Shown: positions 48,659 to 61,940, counted from the first letter of the stretch. The stretch: 64,000 nt of DNA from Caecitellus pseudoparvulus (GCA_965644315.1 CBFFRQ010000068.1:1054001-1118000); one strand, 5' to 3'. A program made the numbers and translations. Notes: generated from the letters alone by a model not told the origin.

Positions 48659-48767
48659 GGCGTCACAGCCGCGACCTGCAGCAAGCTGTGCATCCACTGC
48701 ATCTACGTGCATTGACCCCACACAGGCAACGTTTTGGCGCACACTGAGCACAGTTTGGTCCACGACA

Positions 48768-50827
48768 CTACACAGGGGGGTCCCCGGCAAAGGGGACACC
48801 TTCCGTGACAGAGTCATGCAAAAACGCGGCATAGCTGACGCCCGAGGCGCCTTGCATGGGGGCTGGGATCCTCGGCTGCACAGAGTAGGCGTGCATCGTC
48901 GGCCGCGCCGCTGCCCAGCGGACCAGCACACTGCGCTCAGTGGGCAGCACCCTGTCCGCAGCCTCCACTGGGTGAAGGAGGCGCCCAGTAATGCCAACAG
49001 CAGCCCCAGAAGCCTTGCGCTCAGCTTGTTGGTGCCGCTCGCCATCTTCATCCCACTGCCTCTGTCGTTTGAACGAGAGGAAGCACACGCCCGCACACAG
49101 CACCAGCGCCAGCAGGGCCACCAACCCAAGCAGCGGGGCCACCGCCACACTCGTGGGAAACCCTGGCAAGGGGCCGTCTGCCGCCAGGGACAGGAGGATG
49201 TAGGTCGCAGTGAAGGGTGCCAGGAAGCAGCAGCCTCCCAGCGCCGCAGCAAAGCCCGCACAGGCGATGGCCAGGGAGCAGCCCCTGCGGTTGGAATTCA
49301 CGACACAGTTCGCGACAGCGCCTCCGCACACGGCCAGCATCAAAATGCCCTGCACGATCCAAAACGGCATGAGCACCATGTGCACAGGCATGGAATCGCC
49401 TGCGCCGTCCAAGCGGACACACAGCAGCACGAGGGCAATGAGGCATGGCAGCACGCCGCAACACCCCACCACGCCCAGAGCAGCCATGCCTTCCTGCCCG
49501 GCGTCGCGGAAACACCATCCAGAGGGCCATGCAAGCGGGATCAAACAGACCGTGAGCCAGACTGGGATGAGTGCTACTGACCACGGGAATGCGTCGCCGA
49601 CAGCCAGGCGCGCGAGAATGCCTGCGGGCGCAAACACGGCAACGCAGCACAACAACGTGCCAGCATGGGCAAACGCGAGCCGCCGCTCCACAAGAACTTC
49701 CCGCATGCACACTCCAATGATGTTGGCTTCTTCAGGGATGTCTGTCCACATGCTTTCCAGTGCTTCCGGGGTGTCCAGGGGCTGCACCGGCGGGAGCTGT
49801 TGGCGCCGTTCACACAGCACACAGCACACCGCCCGACAGAGACAGATTGGTGGGCAGCAGCCCTTGTGCCGTGAATCACACATCGGCAACGTCGGCAACG
49901 ACTCGTCTTGGCAGCTGCGCGTGAGGCAGCAAAGACAAGCCGTGGCTCTCAACACCAACCACCCAAGTAGCGTTTCGCGGTGAGATGGAGTTGCTCCGAC
50001 GCGGGCAAGAAACAGCGCGTAGGCCACGATGCACCCCGTGCCCCACAGGCACACCGCCAAGGCCAACGGAAGTGTAGGCGCCCAAACTGGCACCTCACCA
50101 TCCACGGCGACGGCCACAAGCCACGCAGACGCCACCAGCAGGCACAGAGGCAGCCAAGTCAAGCCCATGAGCCCCCACCAGGTGAAGCGGCAGCGCAGTG
50201 CATGCACGCGTCGGGCATTCACAGCCACTGCCATGGCCTGCTTGCGCCGCACCTTGGAACTTTCCAGGGTTTGCTTGCGGGAGGCCAGGGACGTGCCGTA
50301 CTGCTTGCGCTGCGCTGCACTGTGCTTCGCGAGGTCGGCTGGAAGGCTTGCCACTCGAGCAATCGCTGAGGCTGTCCGAGAGGGGGACGCGCTCGCAGGC
50401 GCGCGCGGCTCAACTTTCCCCACAGCCTGCAACACATCCGTGGGGGTGTCACCAAAGTCCTCTCGGTGCCTGCAAAGGTGCCGCGGGGAGGGAGTGGAGC
50501 GTGTCCAGCGGCCAGCCAGCACCAAGCCAGCGACGACAGCAGACGCACAGTCGAATCCATAGCGCCGGGTGGCCAGCGCATGCCTGCATGGCTTTGCTTG
50601 TCATACTCAGAGCCGCAAGATCCGCGGCTGGCAGCGAAGAGAGCACCAGTGGCAAAGCGGAGGCTGCGAAAGTGAGGCGTGGAGCACGGCGCCGTGGGCA
50701 GGAGTTTCATCAGCTCCGCTCCGCAGCAAGCAACACACCTGCGGGAAGTTTGCCCAATCGCCCGGCCCCTCGCTGCCAAGGGATTCGCTCGAAGGCATCT
50801 GCCAGCTCCTCCGTCAACTGCGCCATG
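48768..50827 (-). CDS. F-box protein fused to multi-pass membrane domain
   Basis: Exons: 50827-50740, 50663-50549 and 50469-48768, giving 634 residues, with GTGTGT and GTGCGT donors and consistent phases. Splicing builds an F-box: residues about 32-75 read LPLVLSSLPAADLAALSMTS, then ALWIRLHREDFGD across the second junction, the classic LW..L..DFGD ending. Then come about ten hydrophobic helices. Several carry a 'polar-P-hydrophobic-W' pattern (WSVALIPVWLTVCL, VHMVLMPFWIVQGI) reminiscent of the TMEM185/Fragile-X-F membrane family. A cysteine-rich cytosolic loop (CLCCL... CCPPICLCRAVCCVLC) may be palmitoylated. It likely acts as a membrane-anchored SCF ubiquitin-ligase adaptor; the function is inferred. 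Confidence 0.8.
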
Positions 50828-51129
50828 CTGGCAACGACACGAGCGTGGCCGCGTTTCGGGCGAAACTCTATGCTGCACCAAGCCCTGATGGGCTGACGGG
50901 GCACATGCACCAGGGTCCCCATGCACTGGAGTCCGGCATGAAGCCACTGCTAGAGGAGGGGGTGGTCTCCATTTGATTGCAGGCCAGGAGTGTTCGTCGC
51001 TGCAAGCTGCGTGCCTGGCGCTGGCGCAAACCTGCCAACTCGCTTTGCCCGCGGGGTGGCCCAGCGTACTTGTTGGCACTGGGCCCTGGCAGGGTTTGCA
51101 TTGCCTGGCAGTGGGCATGGCAGCGATCA
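50828..51129. other. Intergenic spacer
   Basis: These 302 bp lie between the GT-C-like gene stop and the F-box gene start, both on the minus strand. It should hold the F-box gene promoter. I see no ORF, RNA gene or repeat worth calling. Confidence 0.4.
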
Positions 51130-53879
51130 TTACCCGGGGGGGAAGCCGTAGCCCAGCACCTCAAACAACTCAAAGCGCCCAGACTTGAACACGCGCTTGA
51201 GGTTTCCATCCAGGTACACATCCTCGTCAAAGTCAGCGGCATCTGTCTGACGTGGCCAGTGGTATGCGTTCTCTCCCAGAACATACCGCACTCCCCAGCG
51301 CCGCATGAGGTTGACGCAGTTCTGGTCGGAGTCCTTGAGCATGTGGTCCAGGATGGTGCGGCGGTCGCGGTCCCGCTCGTAGTAGTCGTAGCCGTGGCTC
51401 CACATCCAGCCGTTGTAGGAGATGAGGGAGGGGTGCCCTGCGTACAGGCCCACAGGCGTGATGTGCGTGTCGTGGTGCACCATGACGGACTTGGGTGGCA
51501 CGTGGCGGCGGATCCACTCCCCCATGTTCTTGAAGTCCTGGTCATACAGGACATGGTACAGGCGGTGTTCGCGGGCAACGGAGAGGGCGCCGGAGAAAGC
51601 CCCGTAGTACGCGTAGAAAACCATGCCGGCCAGCGCCGCCAAGGCCAGGGGCACTGCCACCACGCCAGGCGCTGCAATCTTCCACGTCCACCCGCCCATG
51701 CCACGCAGGGGCAGCTTCTCCCCAGAGAATGCCGTCTCGCCGCGCTGGCCTGGCTTGGGGGCGTCGTCTTCCTTCGCCTTGCGAGGCGCTGCCTCTGGCT
51801 GTGGCAGGCCGCGCAGAGCACGGGCGGCGGCGGTGAGCGGGTACGCCAGCAGGTCTGCCCCTGCGCCGCACAGGATGAAGAGGGCAATGTAGAGGATCTT
51901 GCAGTTGTCACGGTCCCACGGTTGTAGCATGACGTAGTTGCCAAAGGCCCACACGAACAGACCGCCAGCCACCCACTTGGCGGCATCCACATCCCGCGAG
52001 CCGTTCCACTTCTGCAGGGCTGCGTCGCCAGCAGCAGCCATGGCCGACAGCGGCGCGTAGCTGTCCGTGACGCTCTTGATGTACGCTGTGAGCTCCTCAG
52101 GCTCCAGGGGCTCCTGCACGCCCCCACCGAAGAGGTACCCCAGCGGGTGGGTCCGGTCCCCGCTGTACGTGGGCGCCTGGCGCCGGAGCGGCTTGCCGGT
52201 GCCTCCGAAGGGCGGCAAGTCGCTGGCACCGAAGAGCTTGCCAGGTGCAGCGCCCTCCTCCTCGTCGCTGTCCTTGGCGCGGGCGGGGGAAGACGGCGCT
52301 GCCGCGGCAGCAGGCGGGGTGGGTGCCGTTTTCGGGGCGGCGGTGGGTGACGTCGCATGAGCCAGCATGGCCCGAGCAGCGGCTAGGTACCCCTGTGCAG
52401 CAGGGATCCACACCCACGCAACGGCAGCAAAGGCGAGGGGGATGCAGGGGCCCAAGGCTCGCCACCAGAACCAGAAGAAGTGCGTGACGTCGGCGGGGTA
52501 GTTGAAGCCAGGGGGCTTCCAGATGGGCCGGAACTCCATGAAGGAGCCCTTGCCACTGGGGCCGTTGCCAGTGGTGACCATGTTCAGGAACTGGCTCATC
52601 TGGGGCACGCCCATGGCCACGGCGGCAATGCCGCCGACGAGCCATGCCCACAGCACGGAGGGCGACCGCAGCCACCAGAGAGCATCCAGAAGGAAGACGA
52701 CGAGGATGACCAAGCCTGCGCCGAGGAAGGAGTGCGCCTGTACCATGGGCAGGGTGCCGCAGCACATGGCGGCGAGGAGGATGCCCGTGCGGCGGGCAGC
52801 TGGGGAGACGGGGTTCACCCTGGACGTCACTGCCCACACCATGAGGAAGGCTGCCAGCACCATGGGGTAGGCGAAAGTGGCGCCGCGCTGGGGCAGGTAC
52901 ACGTGGGGCATGAAGGCGAACCAGAAGACGTTGCCCTTGTCCCCGACGTCGTCCTGGATGGGGTCGTACTCCTGCATCACCTGCTCGAATCCGAACTTGT
53001 GGTAGAGGTTGATGCCCCCCTGACCACCAGCGAAGACAACCATGGCAGTGGACAGGGCAGCAGCGATGTCCGAGCGGGCCAGACGGCGGTTGAAGGTGTA
53101 CAGGAGGCCCATGCAGGAGAAGAACATGAACATGCCGGGCCACATCATGGCGTGGCGCATGCCGTCCCCCATCCAGTACAGCACGCCGGCGTGCCAGTCC
53201 GGGATGAAAGGGTACGTCATGACCTCTCCCGCAAAGATGGGCGAGTGCATGGTGCCCCATGCGACGTCCTGGTTGCGGCCGTAGATGAAGGAGTTCGCGA
53301 AGTGCATGTGAATGGGCATGTCTGCCCAGCATGAACCGCCCGAGTACACGTTGCCCTGCTCATCCTCAGGGAAGAAGCGGGTCAGGTACAGCGGCACCAT
53401 GAGCACGCCCCACACGATGAGGGTGGCGAAGAGCATCCACTCAGAGGAGAGGGAGGCCAGCCAAGACTTGGCTGCGGGACCAATGCGGCGTCGGAACTCC
53501 CCCAGCTCTGCCCAGGCGATGTACAGCATGAGCAGCGTGCTGACTGTGATGGAGAGTCCCCTGCGGAAGTTGCGGCGGCAGCAGGTGCACGGCGTGGTAA
53601 GGCAGGCAGCGCCTGCTGCGCAGCGACGCACCCCAACTCGTTCAGGAGGCAAGACACCAAGTACGTGATCCATGCCGCGAAGATAGTGCCGACTGGGACG
53701 CTCGCCAACGCAATTTCCGTCAAGCTCAGGAACGGCGACGTGCGTGCAGTCAACACAATGAAGGCGCAGCCCAGCGTGAGTAGCCACCAAGCAGTGCCGG
53801 GCAGGAGGGGCCATGTGGCATCCACATGCACACACTCCAACCCACAGTCATACGGGTGTCCGTCATCCACCGGCTTCAT
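51130..53879 (-). CDS. GT-C-like multi-pass membrane protein
   Basis: Exon 1 is 53879-53632, the intron is 53631-53561 (71 nt, GTGCGT..CCGCAG), and exon 2 is 53560-51130, giving 892 residues with about 12 transmembrane helices. The first large luminal loop has the acidic motif GSCWADMPIHMHFANSFIYG, resembling the DxD-type loop of GT-C lipid-linked glycosyltransferases. A Pro/Ala/Lys-rich cytosolic loop (about 490-580) splits the membrane core. A soluble C-terminal domain has SLISYNGWMWSHGYDYYERD and a RWGVRYVLG motif, as seen in dolichol- or polyprenol-sugar-using membrane proteins. It is therefore a likely protein or lipid glycosyltransferase of the ER; the donor and acceptor cannot be told. 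Confidence 0.72.
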
Positions 53880-54101
53880 CTCTCCGGCTGGCGGGCAGCG
53901 CCGTCACGCGACTGAGCTGCAACAGCTGTCCTGCCTTCTTCCGCAGGCGGCCGCTGCGCAGGCGAACTGCAAGGCGTGCAATGCCAAGGGGAGGGGCCCA
54001 GCCACGCTGGGGAGCAGCAGGGTGTGGTTCGATCTGCACCCCGTCGCAGCGACGTGGTGAGGCGACTGGCATTGGATTGTGGGTGAGGAGGGATTGCCCC
54101 C

Positions 54102-57100
54102 TCAAACGTCCAGCATGCCTGGTCCTGGGCAGGGGTCTAGCTGTGGCCGCAGCAGGTGCCGCACAAACTTCAAGAAGCGCACGACGTACAGGTCTGGGTT
54201 CACAGCTGACACGTCCACGTCCACGTCTGCGTGCCTGAGCACCTTCAGTCCGTGCTCCAGGGCCTTGCGCGTGTCGTAGGTCTGCAGGAAGTCAATGACC
54301 CCCACCTGCAGCAACACGTGTTGCCTGCGCGTCAGCTCAGCCAGGCCACCGCCGCCGCCATCTCCCGCTGCATCGCCGCGCACAGACGCCTCCACACGGC
54401 CGCCGGGCCCTGCCTTGCTGTCTGCAAGGGAGTCTGCCCCCAGCAGGCTGGCCTGCAATTCAGGAGCAATGCCGCTCTGCTGGGGCCTGGGTTGGGAAGG
54501 CGCCTGTGGCGCAGCTGCCCCAGCGACTGGCTCGCCCTCCTCTCCTGGCACTGTCGCCTGCAGCATGGACATGGGCGACCAGGCGGTGACCGAAAAGGTG
54601 TCCGACCAGTCCCACGGAGCCCGCCCTGCGCTGTTGTGCCCCGCTGGGTGGTCGGCACTTGTCGCGGCCGCCTCGTCGTCACCTTCCTTCTGGGCACGGG
54701 GGACCCGCCGCCGGCGCTCCGCTGCCGCGAGCGCGACGTCTGCCGCCTCCCACAGCGGGTTGCGCGCCGCTCTCGCCACGCCCCGGACAATGCGCGAGCC
54801 CTGGGCGAAAGACAAGTGCTCCCTCTTCATGAGGGGCAGAGGCAGCTCCACATCGGGAGCGCGCCGCAGCGCCCTTGGGTCGTTGTACGCCACTCGGCGG
54901 CGGGCGAGGGAGGATGTGGACCGCGGCGAAGCGAGGGGGATGACGTTCACCAGCAGGGAGTAGTCCATCATGCCGTGCGCGGCCAGGAGGCGGGCATCCC
55001 GCTGCAGCTGGCGCAGCACCGACTTGGAAGTGGTGTCGCACAGGGCTGGCAGGCCCCGTGGGTACAGCCGGCGGAAGTCTGTGTCTTGCATGAGCACGCC
55101 GTGGCGCACGACCCGCCCACGGGCGTCCCTGGACTCCAGACTCTTCGTCATGCGGGCTGAGCGGCCCACTGTCGAGCCCTTCAAGTCAAACGTCTGTGCG
55201 TGAGTGCCGACCTCAGTGGCGGGGAAGACATTGCCCATAAGGGCGAACCAGACCCGTCCCGCCCCCTGCAGCTTCAAGCCGAAGCAGCCGTAGAAGCGGC
55301 AAAGAAGGGAGCCCGGGTTCCCCCGAAGGTGGGCGATGTACGCCGGCAGCAAGTGCATGAGCACCTCCACCTCTGTCTTGGTCAGCGTCTTCACCACCAG
55401 TGACTGGTCCAGGGAGCGGCAAAAGAAAGAAGAGGAGCCGGCGTCCGAGAAGTGCGCCTTGAGCAGGCCCAGGCGCAGAGCGTGAGGGTCCAGCATGGAC
55501 ACAATGTGCGCCGTGCTCAATCCCGCAGCTCGCCGCAGGGTGGCGAACGCCTCATCTGCCAGTGATACCACTTCAAACGTTTCCAAGGCGCTGCTGCCGC
55601 GCTGGGCGGGGGATTGGCCCGGCTTGGCCGGGCGAGGCGTGCCCACCTGCGTTCCCAGTGCGCCTGAGAAGTACAGCTGGGACAGCAAGGGCTCAGCATC
55701 CTCTCGCTCTGGTGCCAAGTGCGGGCGCATGCCCGCCAGGAGGTCCCCCATGGGCGTGCCCGGTATCCACTCCTCCTCCCCCACCGACGCGTCCTCCTCG
55801 CTGTCAGAGGTGGAGCAGTCTGACAGCTTCGCCAACTCGATGGCGGAGGCAGTGGGCTGGAGGCCTTCACTGGGCCCCTTCACGAGGGAAGACGGCGACA
55901 GCGTCCCCCGCATGTGGGGAAAACGGCTGATGGACCGAGGTGGCGCAAGAGACGAGGGTGCGGTGGGGTCGCCGTCTTCCCCTTCCTGCAGCCGGTGCAG
56001 TGCAGAGGCCGCAGCGGCAGACGCTGCTACCTGGGGGCGCACAGGCCCATAGGGACGAGGCTGCACACCCCTCGAACCAGGGCTCACCGGGGGTGTTTCG
56101 GAACTTGCCAGCGCCCCAGCGAGGGCTGCTGCTCGGCCTGGGGCCTCGGACCCTGAGCGGCTGCGACGAGAGTGCAGCACCGTCTGGCTCTGTCGCTTGA
56201 GCTGGGCGTGCTGGCGCAGCCGCTGGCCCAGCAGACTGTGGGAGGCCTCACCGTCGCCTCCCTGAGCAGCACCCTCCTCTTCCGCAGTGCCGAACGTATC
56301 GTCACGCAAGGGATCGGGGGGGGTGTCCGTGCCAGCTACACTGGCTTTGCTCCGGCGACCAGGCCCAGACTCCACGTCAGCACGGGGGCGCGCCTGGGGT
56401 GCCAGGCCGCCCCCCCGCCGTGTATGGGCGGCAATGGTGCGCTGCACCTCCTCCCGCCGCCCCACGATGCCCCGGACGACCCGTTGCTCCTCCTCGTCCC
56501 ACGCAATGACCTCACCCTCCTGGGCTCCACGCCACTCGAAGACGCCGCTGCGCTCCCCCAGCCCCACCGCACTGGGGTCCCCTGACGCTGCCCGGGCCGA
56601 CACGGAACGGGATGCGCCCAGGGCCGCCAAGATGTCCCCGAACAGCCCCCGACCGCCGCTTTCGTCCAGCCGCGCGTCCTCGGCAGCCGTCATGTCCACC
56701 CGCCCATGCTGGGAGTCCATCTTCAATTCCATCACGCCGTCCTCCGGGTCACCCACCGCGCCGTGGTACATGTTGCCCCACACGCCACCCTCGCCACCCA
56801 GACAGTCCCCCACTGCGCCTGACCGCACTTCGGGTGCTGAGAAGCCACGCAGCAGCCCCCCGCCACCCGCACCCGGCGCCAAGCCGCTGAAAATGTCCAC
56901 ACCAGCGTGCAGCCGCTGCGCGACGGTGTACGCGATGCGGTCCATTTCGGCCTGGGCCTGGGCTTGCGTTGCACCCTTGACACGGAAGCGACTCAGCATG
57001 GCCACATGGCGGCGCACGGTGCTGCGTGCCTGCAGCAGCGTCGCGACGGGCCGCTTGGGAAGGCCGGCGAACTCCTCCACCCCCACCAGCTCGTCCCGGT

Positions 57101-59725
57101 TGGCGATGGAGGCGCGTGGAGAGGGAGTGGGCGCTGCCGTCTCACCCTGCTGCCCCGCGTCTCCCATGAACGCGGCACCGATGACCCTCACCTCATCTTC
57201 GGGGGGGCGCACTGGCATGTGCGCTGTGAACATCAGCACGCTGTCCATGACATCATTCATGTCGGCGCCAGAGCCCGGAAAGCGGCCCATCAGTGCCCGC
57301 TGGGCGTGCTTCCGCGCGCCAGGCACGGACCCGCCCTTGCCCAGGGGCGCAGCTCCCCTGCGCACCCGCCCATCATGTGCCCGGATCATGCCTACATGCG
57401 GGGCCAGGGAGCTGCCCATTGGCATGAGGGGCAGCCGGTGGTGCCCGCCATTGCCGCCATGGCCCTGCCCGCTCCCTCGAAGCCCACCAGTGGTGGCTGC
57501 TGCGGCTTCTGCTGGCAAAGATCCCGTGCTACGCACAGCGCGCAAGGGACGGGCAGTGGCCTCTTGGGCACTGGTGTGGGGCCCGATCGCAGGGGGAGGT
57601 GCAGGATGCGCCTCAGTCCCTCCCCCGCCCTGCGCCTCCTTCACCACCCGCTGGGCAGCCTGTGCACGCAGCTGGGAGCGGTACACTGCCTCGTTGTGCA
57701 GGAGAGCCTGGCACAGGCCTGACAGCATGCACATTCCGAGCTCCGCACGCAGGCCTGCGGTAACGTCCCAACCTGAGCCCACCTGGTTGATGGCGTCTTC
57801 GCGCACAGTGGTGGTGCCACTGCTGCCAAGAAGAGACGCTTGAATGTGTCCGAGACCGTGATGGAGCTGACCGCCTCGTGGCTGGGGGGTTGCCACGGTG
57901 CCCCCTCCACTGTGGGGCGCTCGGCCCTGGCGACCTGCCACACCAGCAGAGGGTAAAGGACGACCCTCCTGTGTGCGACTGGCGGCGGGCTGGGGTGCGG
58001 ACATAGAGGAGGCGGGGTCAGCACTGGCAGTGGGCGTGCCTGCGCTGCTGCCACCACCTCCAAAGAAGAACCGTCGGATGCTGTCGGCACTGGGGGTGTC
58101 GGGGGGTGGTGCGCCACCTTCCTCGCCCGTGGAAAAGACAGATGCACCAGCTGTGTGGCTGAGTCCACCAGACGTGTAGCCACGAATCATGGCCACGCCG
58201 CCACTGCCACCAACGCCACTGCCGCCTGCATGAGGGCCGGCTTGCGCCACGACGCTGGGCGCTTGGCTGGGTGGTGCAGACGCCTTGTCCATTGCGCCGT
58301 ACACCGCATTGGTGGGGCCTAGCTTGTGAGAGGCCACGATGGGCGTGGCTTCGCCCAGACCTGACCCTCCGTGAGGACTCTCTGCCATGTAAGCTGCCCA
58401 GCTGTCGGCTGACACCTCCGAGGCGAGGCTGACTCCACCTTCTGTCATGCCGGAGGCAACACTGTCACCATCTGAAGGCCGCCTGCCAGAGGGATACCGC
58501 AGACGGGATTCCTGCAGCAGTTTCTCCACAGCTGTGGTGTGGGAGTTGCGGGAGCGCCGCGTGGCTGCCTGCCTGTGACCCGAGGTGTACCGTGGCACGC
58601 AGCAGGAGGGCACGCAGTGGAAGATGCCCAGCTGGCGCAAGAGCAGAACCCAGGCCCCTGGCTCGGACAGACGGATGGCAGCAAAGACAGCAGCCTGTCC
58701 AGACGCCGTAATGGCGTCGGCCACGGTGAGCCAGACCTGCTTGGAGTCATCGTCCACGAGGTAGTGCAGCATGGGGAAGGTCCACAGCACCGCAAAGGCG
58801 ACGGTGTACGTGGAGTGCCGTCGGCACAGCTTATTTCGCACGGCTCTAGATGCCCGCGTCCCACTGCGCAAGCGCAGCCCCGCATACGCCAAGGACAGAA
58901 TGCAGAAGATGAGGCAGATGACCAGGGGCACTTCGAACGTGAGGGCTTGCGCTTGCTCTGACCGAATCCAACACGTGTGATCCATGACCCGTGACTGCAC
59001 GTCAAAGATTCCCACCAGCACCGTTGCAAGGATGCTCACAGGCCAGCTCACAGCGTGGTACCATCGGCTGATTGAGTGGAGGAGCGTCAGGGAGTTTCAT
59101 GTGAAACGCGCATCAACCGCCAGGCGCGGTGCTGCACTCACTAGTTTGACCTCGTGGTGCGGAGGGGGTTTCTAAGCACTGAAATGAGGTCAAACACCCA
59201 GAACTGCGGTTGGCGCGCGAGAGCAGCTCCGTGCACGTGGCCAGGGACCGCTCAGGGCGTTGGCAAGGAAGGCTGCGCTCATGACGCGCTGATGCGCAGC
59301 CTGCCGCACTCACAGCATTCCACAAGACAGTCTGCAGGCCAAAAAAGGTCTCTGCCAGTGCTGAGGACAGGCAGTTGTCCGGTATCAGGTGGAAGGAGTC
59401 GCGTGGGTGGTGGTCACCGCCTAAGTACGCTACAGCCGTGACCTGTGACGAGGATGCGTGAGCATCCTGGCAGGCGCGTGATCCTGCGCTGGGGCGCCCC
59501 TGCACTCACTGTGAACTTCAAGGAGTATAGCAGGTCCCAAATGGTGATCATATGGATGATGCGTGAGGCAGGGTCCAGCTTTCCTGCCGGCAGGGCAGCG
59601 TACACAGTGTACACGGCACAGGCGCCAAGCACCGACAGCAAGCCAAAAGTGAGGTGAACGAAGACGACATCGTCGTACGTATCTGACACTGGTGTCTCCA
59701 CCGTCTCGGTAAGGTTCCCCAGCAT
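54102..59725 (-). CDS. GPCR-phosphatidylinositol phosphate kinase (GPCR-PIPK)
   Basis: Exons: 59725-59510, 59442-59314, 59203-59142 and 59067-54102, totalling 1,790 residues. All phases fit (0, 0, 2). The first ~330 residues form a seven-helix receptor, split over four exons (ASRIIHMITIWDLLYSLKFT; FFGLQTVLWNA; DLISVLRNPL; WYHAVSWPVSILATVLVG). A disordered linker of about 1,000 residues follows. The PIP-kinase core starts near 1347 with SLVVKTLTKTEVEVLMHLLP and includes FALMGNVF, FDLKGSTVGR, MMDYSLLVNV and VGVIDFLQTYDTRKALEH. The catalytic Lys, DLKGS, DYSLL and ID motifs are intact, so an active PI4P/PI5P kinase is expected. About 190 residues are inserted between DYSLL and the ID motif. This fusion is known from oomycetes and Dictyostelium (RpkA). 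Confidence 0.92.
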
Positions 59726-59935
59726 GCTGCCTCGAAAGGCGCCTCGCCACCAAGCAGTGCTGGCTCCCCTGCCAGCGCCGAGTCTTGCTGGGCGCTGCCT
59801 GCGTGGGCGCCGGTGGCCGTGCCGAGCCCAGCACGCTGCAAGCTGCACGCTGGGGGTGTCACACTGGGAGGGAGGGGGGTTGAGTGATTTTTGAGAAGCA
59901 TGTGTGCATTCCGGGGACGGGGGGAGGGGGGGTGT

Positions 59936-61940
59936 CTACTGCTGCTGAGGGGGGTTGATCTTGATGTGGTCGTCGATGCGCAGGATGGAGATGGCCGCCT
60001 CTGTCGCAAAGCGCAGGGACTTGACCTTGCTCATGGCAGGCTCCACAACACCTGCAGCCAAGTTGTCCACCACCTTGCCTGCCACCAAGTCCAGCCCGTA
60101 GTGCTTGTAGTGCTCCTTGGCCGCGTCGCTCTGTGCGGCGTAGTGCCGGGCACACAGCTGTGCAGCCAGCTCCGTGGCGTCCTGCGCCGCGTTCACGGCC
60201 AGGGTGCGGGGGATGACCATGAGGGCGTCTGCGAACTCCTTGATGGCCAGCTGCTCCTTGCTGCCCAGGGTCTTCGCATACCCGGTGAGGTGCACGTTCA
60301 GAGCAGCCTCCACGCCGCCGCCGCCCACGACGAGGTTCTTGCTCTCCAGCACGCGCTTGACGACGCAGAGCGAGTCGTGCAGGGACCGGTGCATCTCGTC
60401 CAGGTGGAACTCGTTGGCCCCGCGCAGAACGATGGAGGTGGCGCGGGACGTCGCGCAGCCTCGGATGAAGATGAGCTCGCCATCCCCCACGCGCTCCTCT
60501 GACACCTCCGCCGCTGCGCCCAGGTACGCAGGGTCGAAGCTCTCCTCGCCCTCCAGGTCGCCCAGGTTGGGCAGCACGGCGCCGCCGGTGGCAGCGGCGA
60601 TGCGCTTCAAGTCATCCTTCTTCACTCGGCGCACGCCGATGACGCCTGCCTCCACCAGGTACTTCATGCACAGGTCGTCGATGCCCTTGGTGGTGAGGAT
60701 GACGTTCGCGCCGGCGGCGATGATCTTCTCGATCTTCTCCTTGGTGATGTCAGCCTCGCGCTGGCGGATGGCCTCCAGCTTGGCGGGGTCCGACACCAGC
60801 ACCTGCACGCCCAGCTGCATGCGGTGCTTCTGCAGGTTGAAGTCCAGCAGGGCGATCTTGGCACCCTGCACACTCGTGGGCATCTGCTGGCTGCCACGTG
60901 TGCAGTTCAGGGCGAAGCCCTTCACCAACATGCTCTCTGAGCTGCTCTTGCCGTGGGACTTGAGGATGTTGATGGCTGTGATGGGGAAGCGCACCTTGCC
61001 GGACTTGGGGTCCTCACGGCGCACTGCGGTGACGGCGTCCACCACCATGTTTGCGAAGAAGTCTGAGTTGGAACCGATGATCTTGCTGGACATGGAGGTC
61101 TGCGCCGAGGCGGGCGGGACGGGGTGGCGTGCGTTGCCGGTGCCGTTGACAGCGAAACGCTAGCCCAGCACAGGCTGCGCCAGCCTGCACGCACCTTTGC
61201 AGCGCTGATCAGGAACTCCCGGTCGGTCTCAGCTGTGGGAATCAGCATCTTGCCCTGCGAGGGGGGCACGTGGACAGGTGCAGGCGAGCAGGCGCCGAGG
61301 CGGGGACTGCATCGACGCGGACGCTGGGGGGCGCTGCCAGCGTTTCCGTGCCGTCAGTACAGCCAGGCTCTCCAACTCACCTTAATGTACCTGATGGCCT
61401 CCTTCATGGCCATGCGGTACCCTGCCATGATGGTGGTGGGGTGCACCTTGTTCATCACCAGCTCGTTTGCCCGCTGCACAAGGTTTCAAGGTGAACGCGA
61501 GGGAATGCAGTGCCTCGCCAGCAGCATCGCCTGCCTTGCCCGCACGCACCCGCAGCAGCTCAGAGGCAATGATGACGACAGAGGTCGTGCCGTCGCCCAC
61601 CTCCTGGTCCTGCAAGTCAGCCAGCTCCACGAGAACCTGGGTGCAGCGCGGGTAACGGGCGTGACAGCGTCGCGTGCGAGGCCTGAAGCTGGGGTGCCGT
61701 TGGCATCAAAAACCGCACCTTTGCCGCGGGGTGCTCCACCTCCAGCTGCTGCAGGATGGTGGCACCGTCGTTCGTGATGGTCATCTCGCCGATGTCGTCC
61801 ACCAGCATCTTGTCCAGGCCAACAGGGCCCAGGGAGCTCTTCACGATGTTCGCGATGGCCAAGCACGCCGTCACATTCTGTGTGCGCACATCCTGGCCGG
61901 TGGTGCGCTCACCGTCCAGGGTCAAGGTCGTGGCTGCCAT
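59936..61940 (-). CDS. CCT1: T-complex protein 1 subunit alpha (CCT1)
   Basis: Subunit of the cytosolic group II chaperonin that folds actin and tubulin. Five exons: 61940-61719, 61636-61550, 61473-61381, 61254-61195 and 61099-59936, giving 541 residues. All four introns (82, 76, 126 and 95 nt) are phase 0. Alpha-subunit identity comes from [20 protein letters not shown] with [15 protein letters not shown], then [20 protein letters not shown] and [19 protein letters not shown]. The nucleotide motifs GDGTT and NDGAT and the C-terminal [15 protein letters not shown] are present. The start ATG is followed directly by the family N-terminus. The 144 bp upstream, before the next gene's stop, must contain its promoter. 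It is the clearest splice model in the window and defines the local intron consensus. Confidence 0.96.

Noticed and set aside
52097-53332. 411-codon minus-strand ORF overlapping the GT-C-like gene
   Set aside because: A shifted frame of the same strand; His/Pro/Arg-rich, without the membrane helices seen in the main frame.
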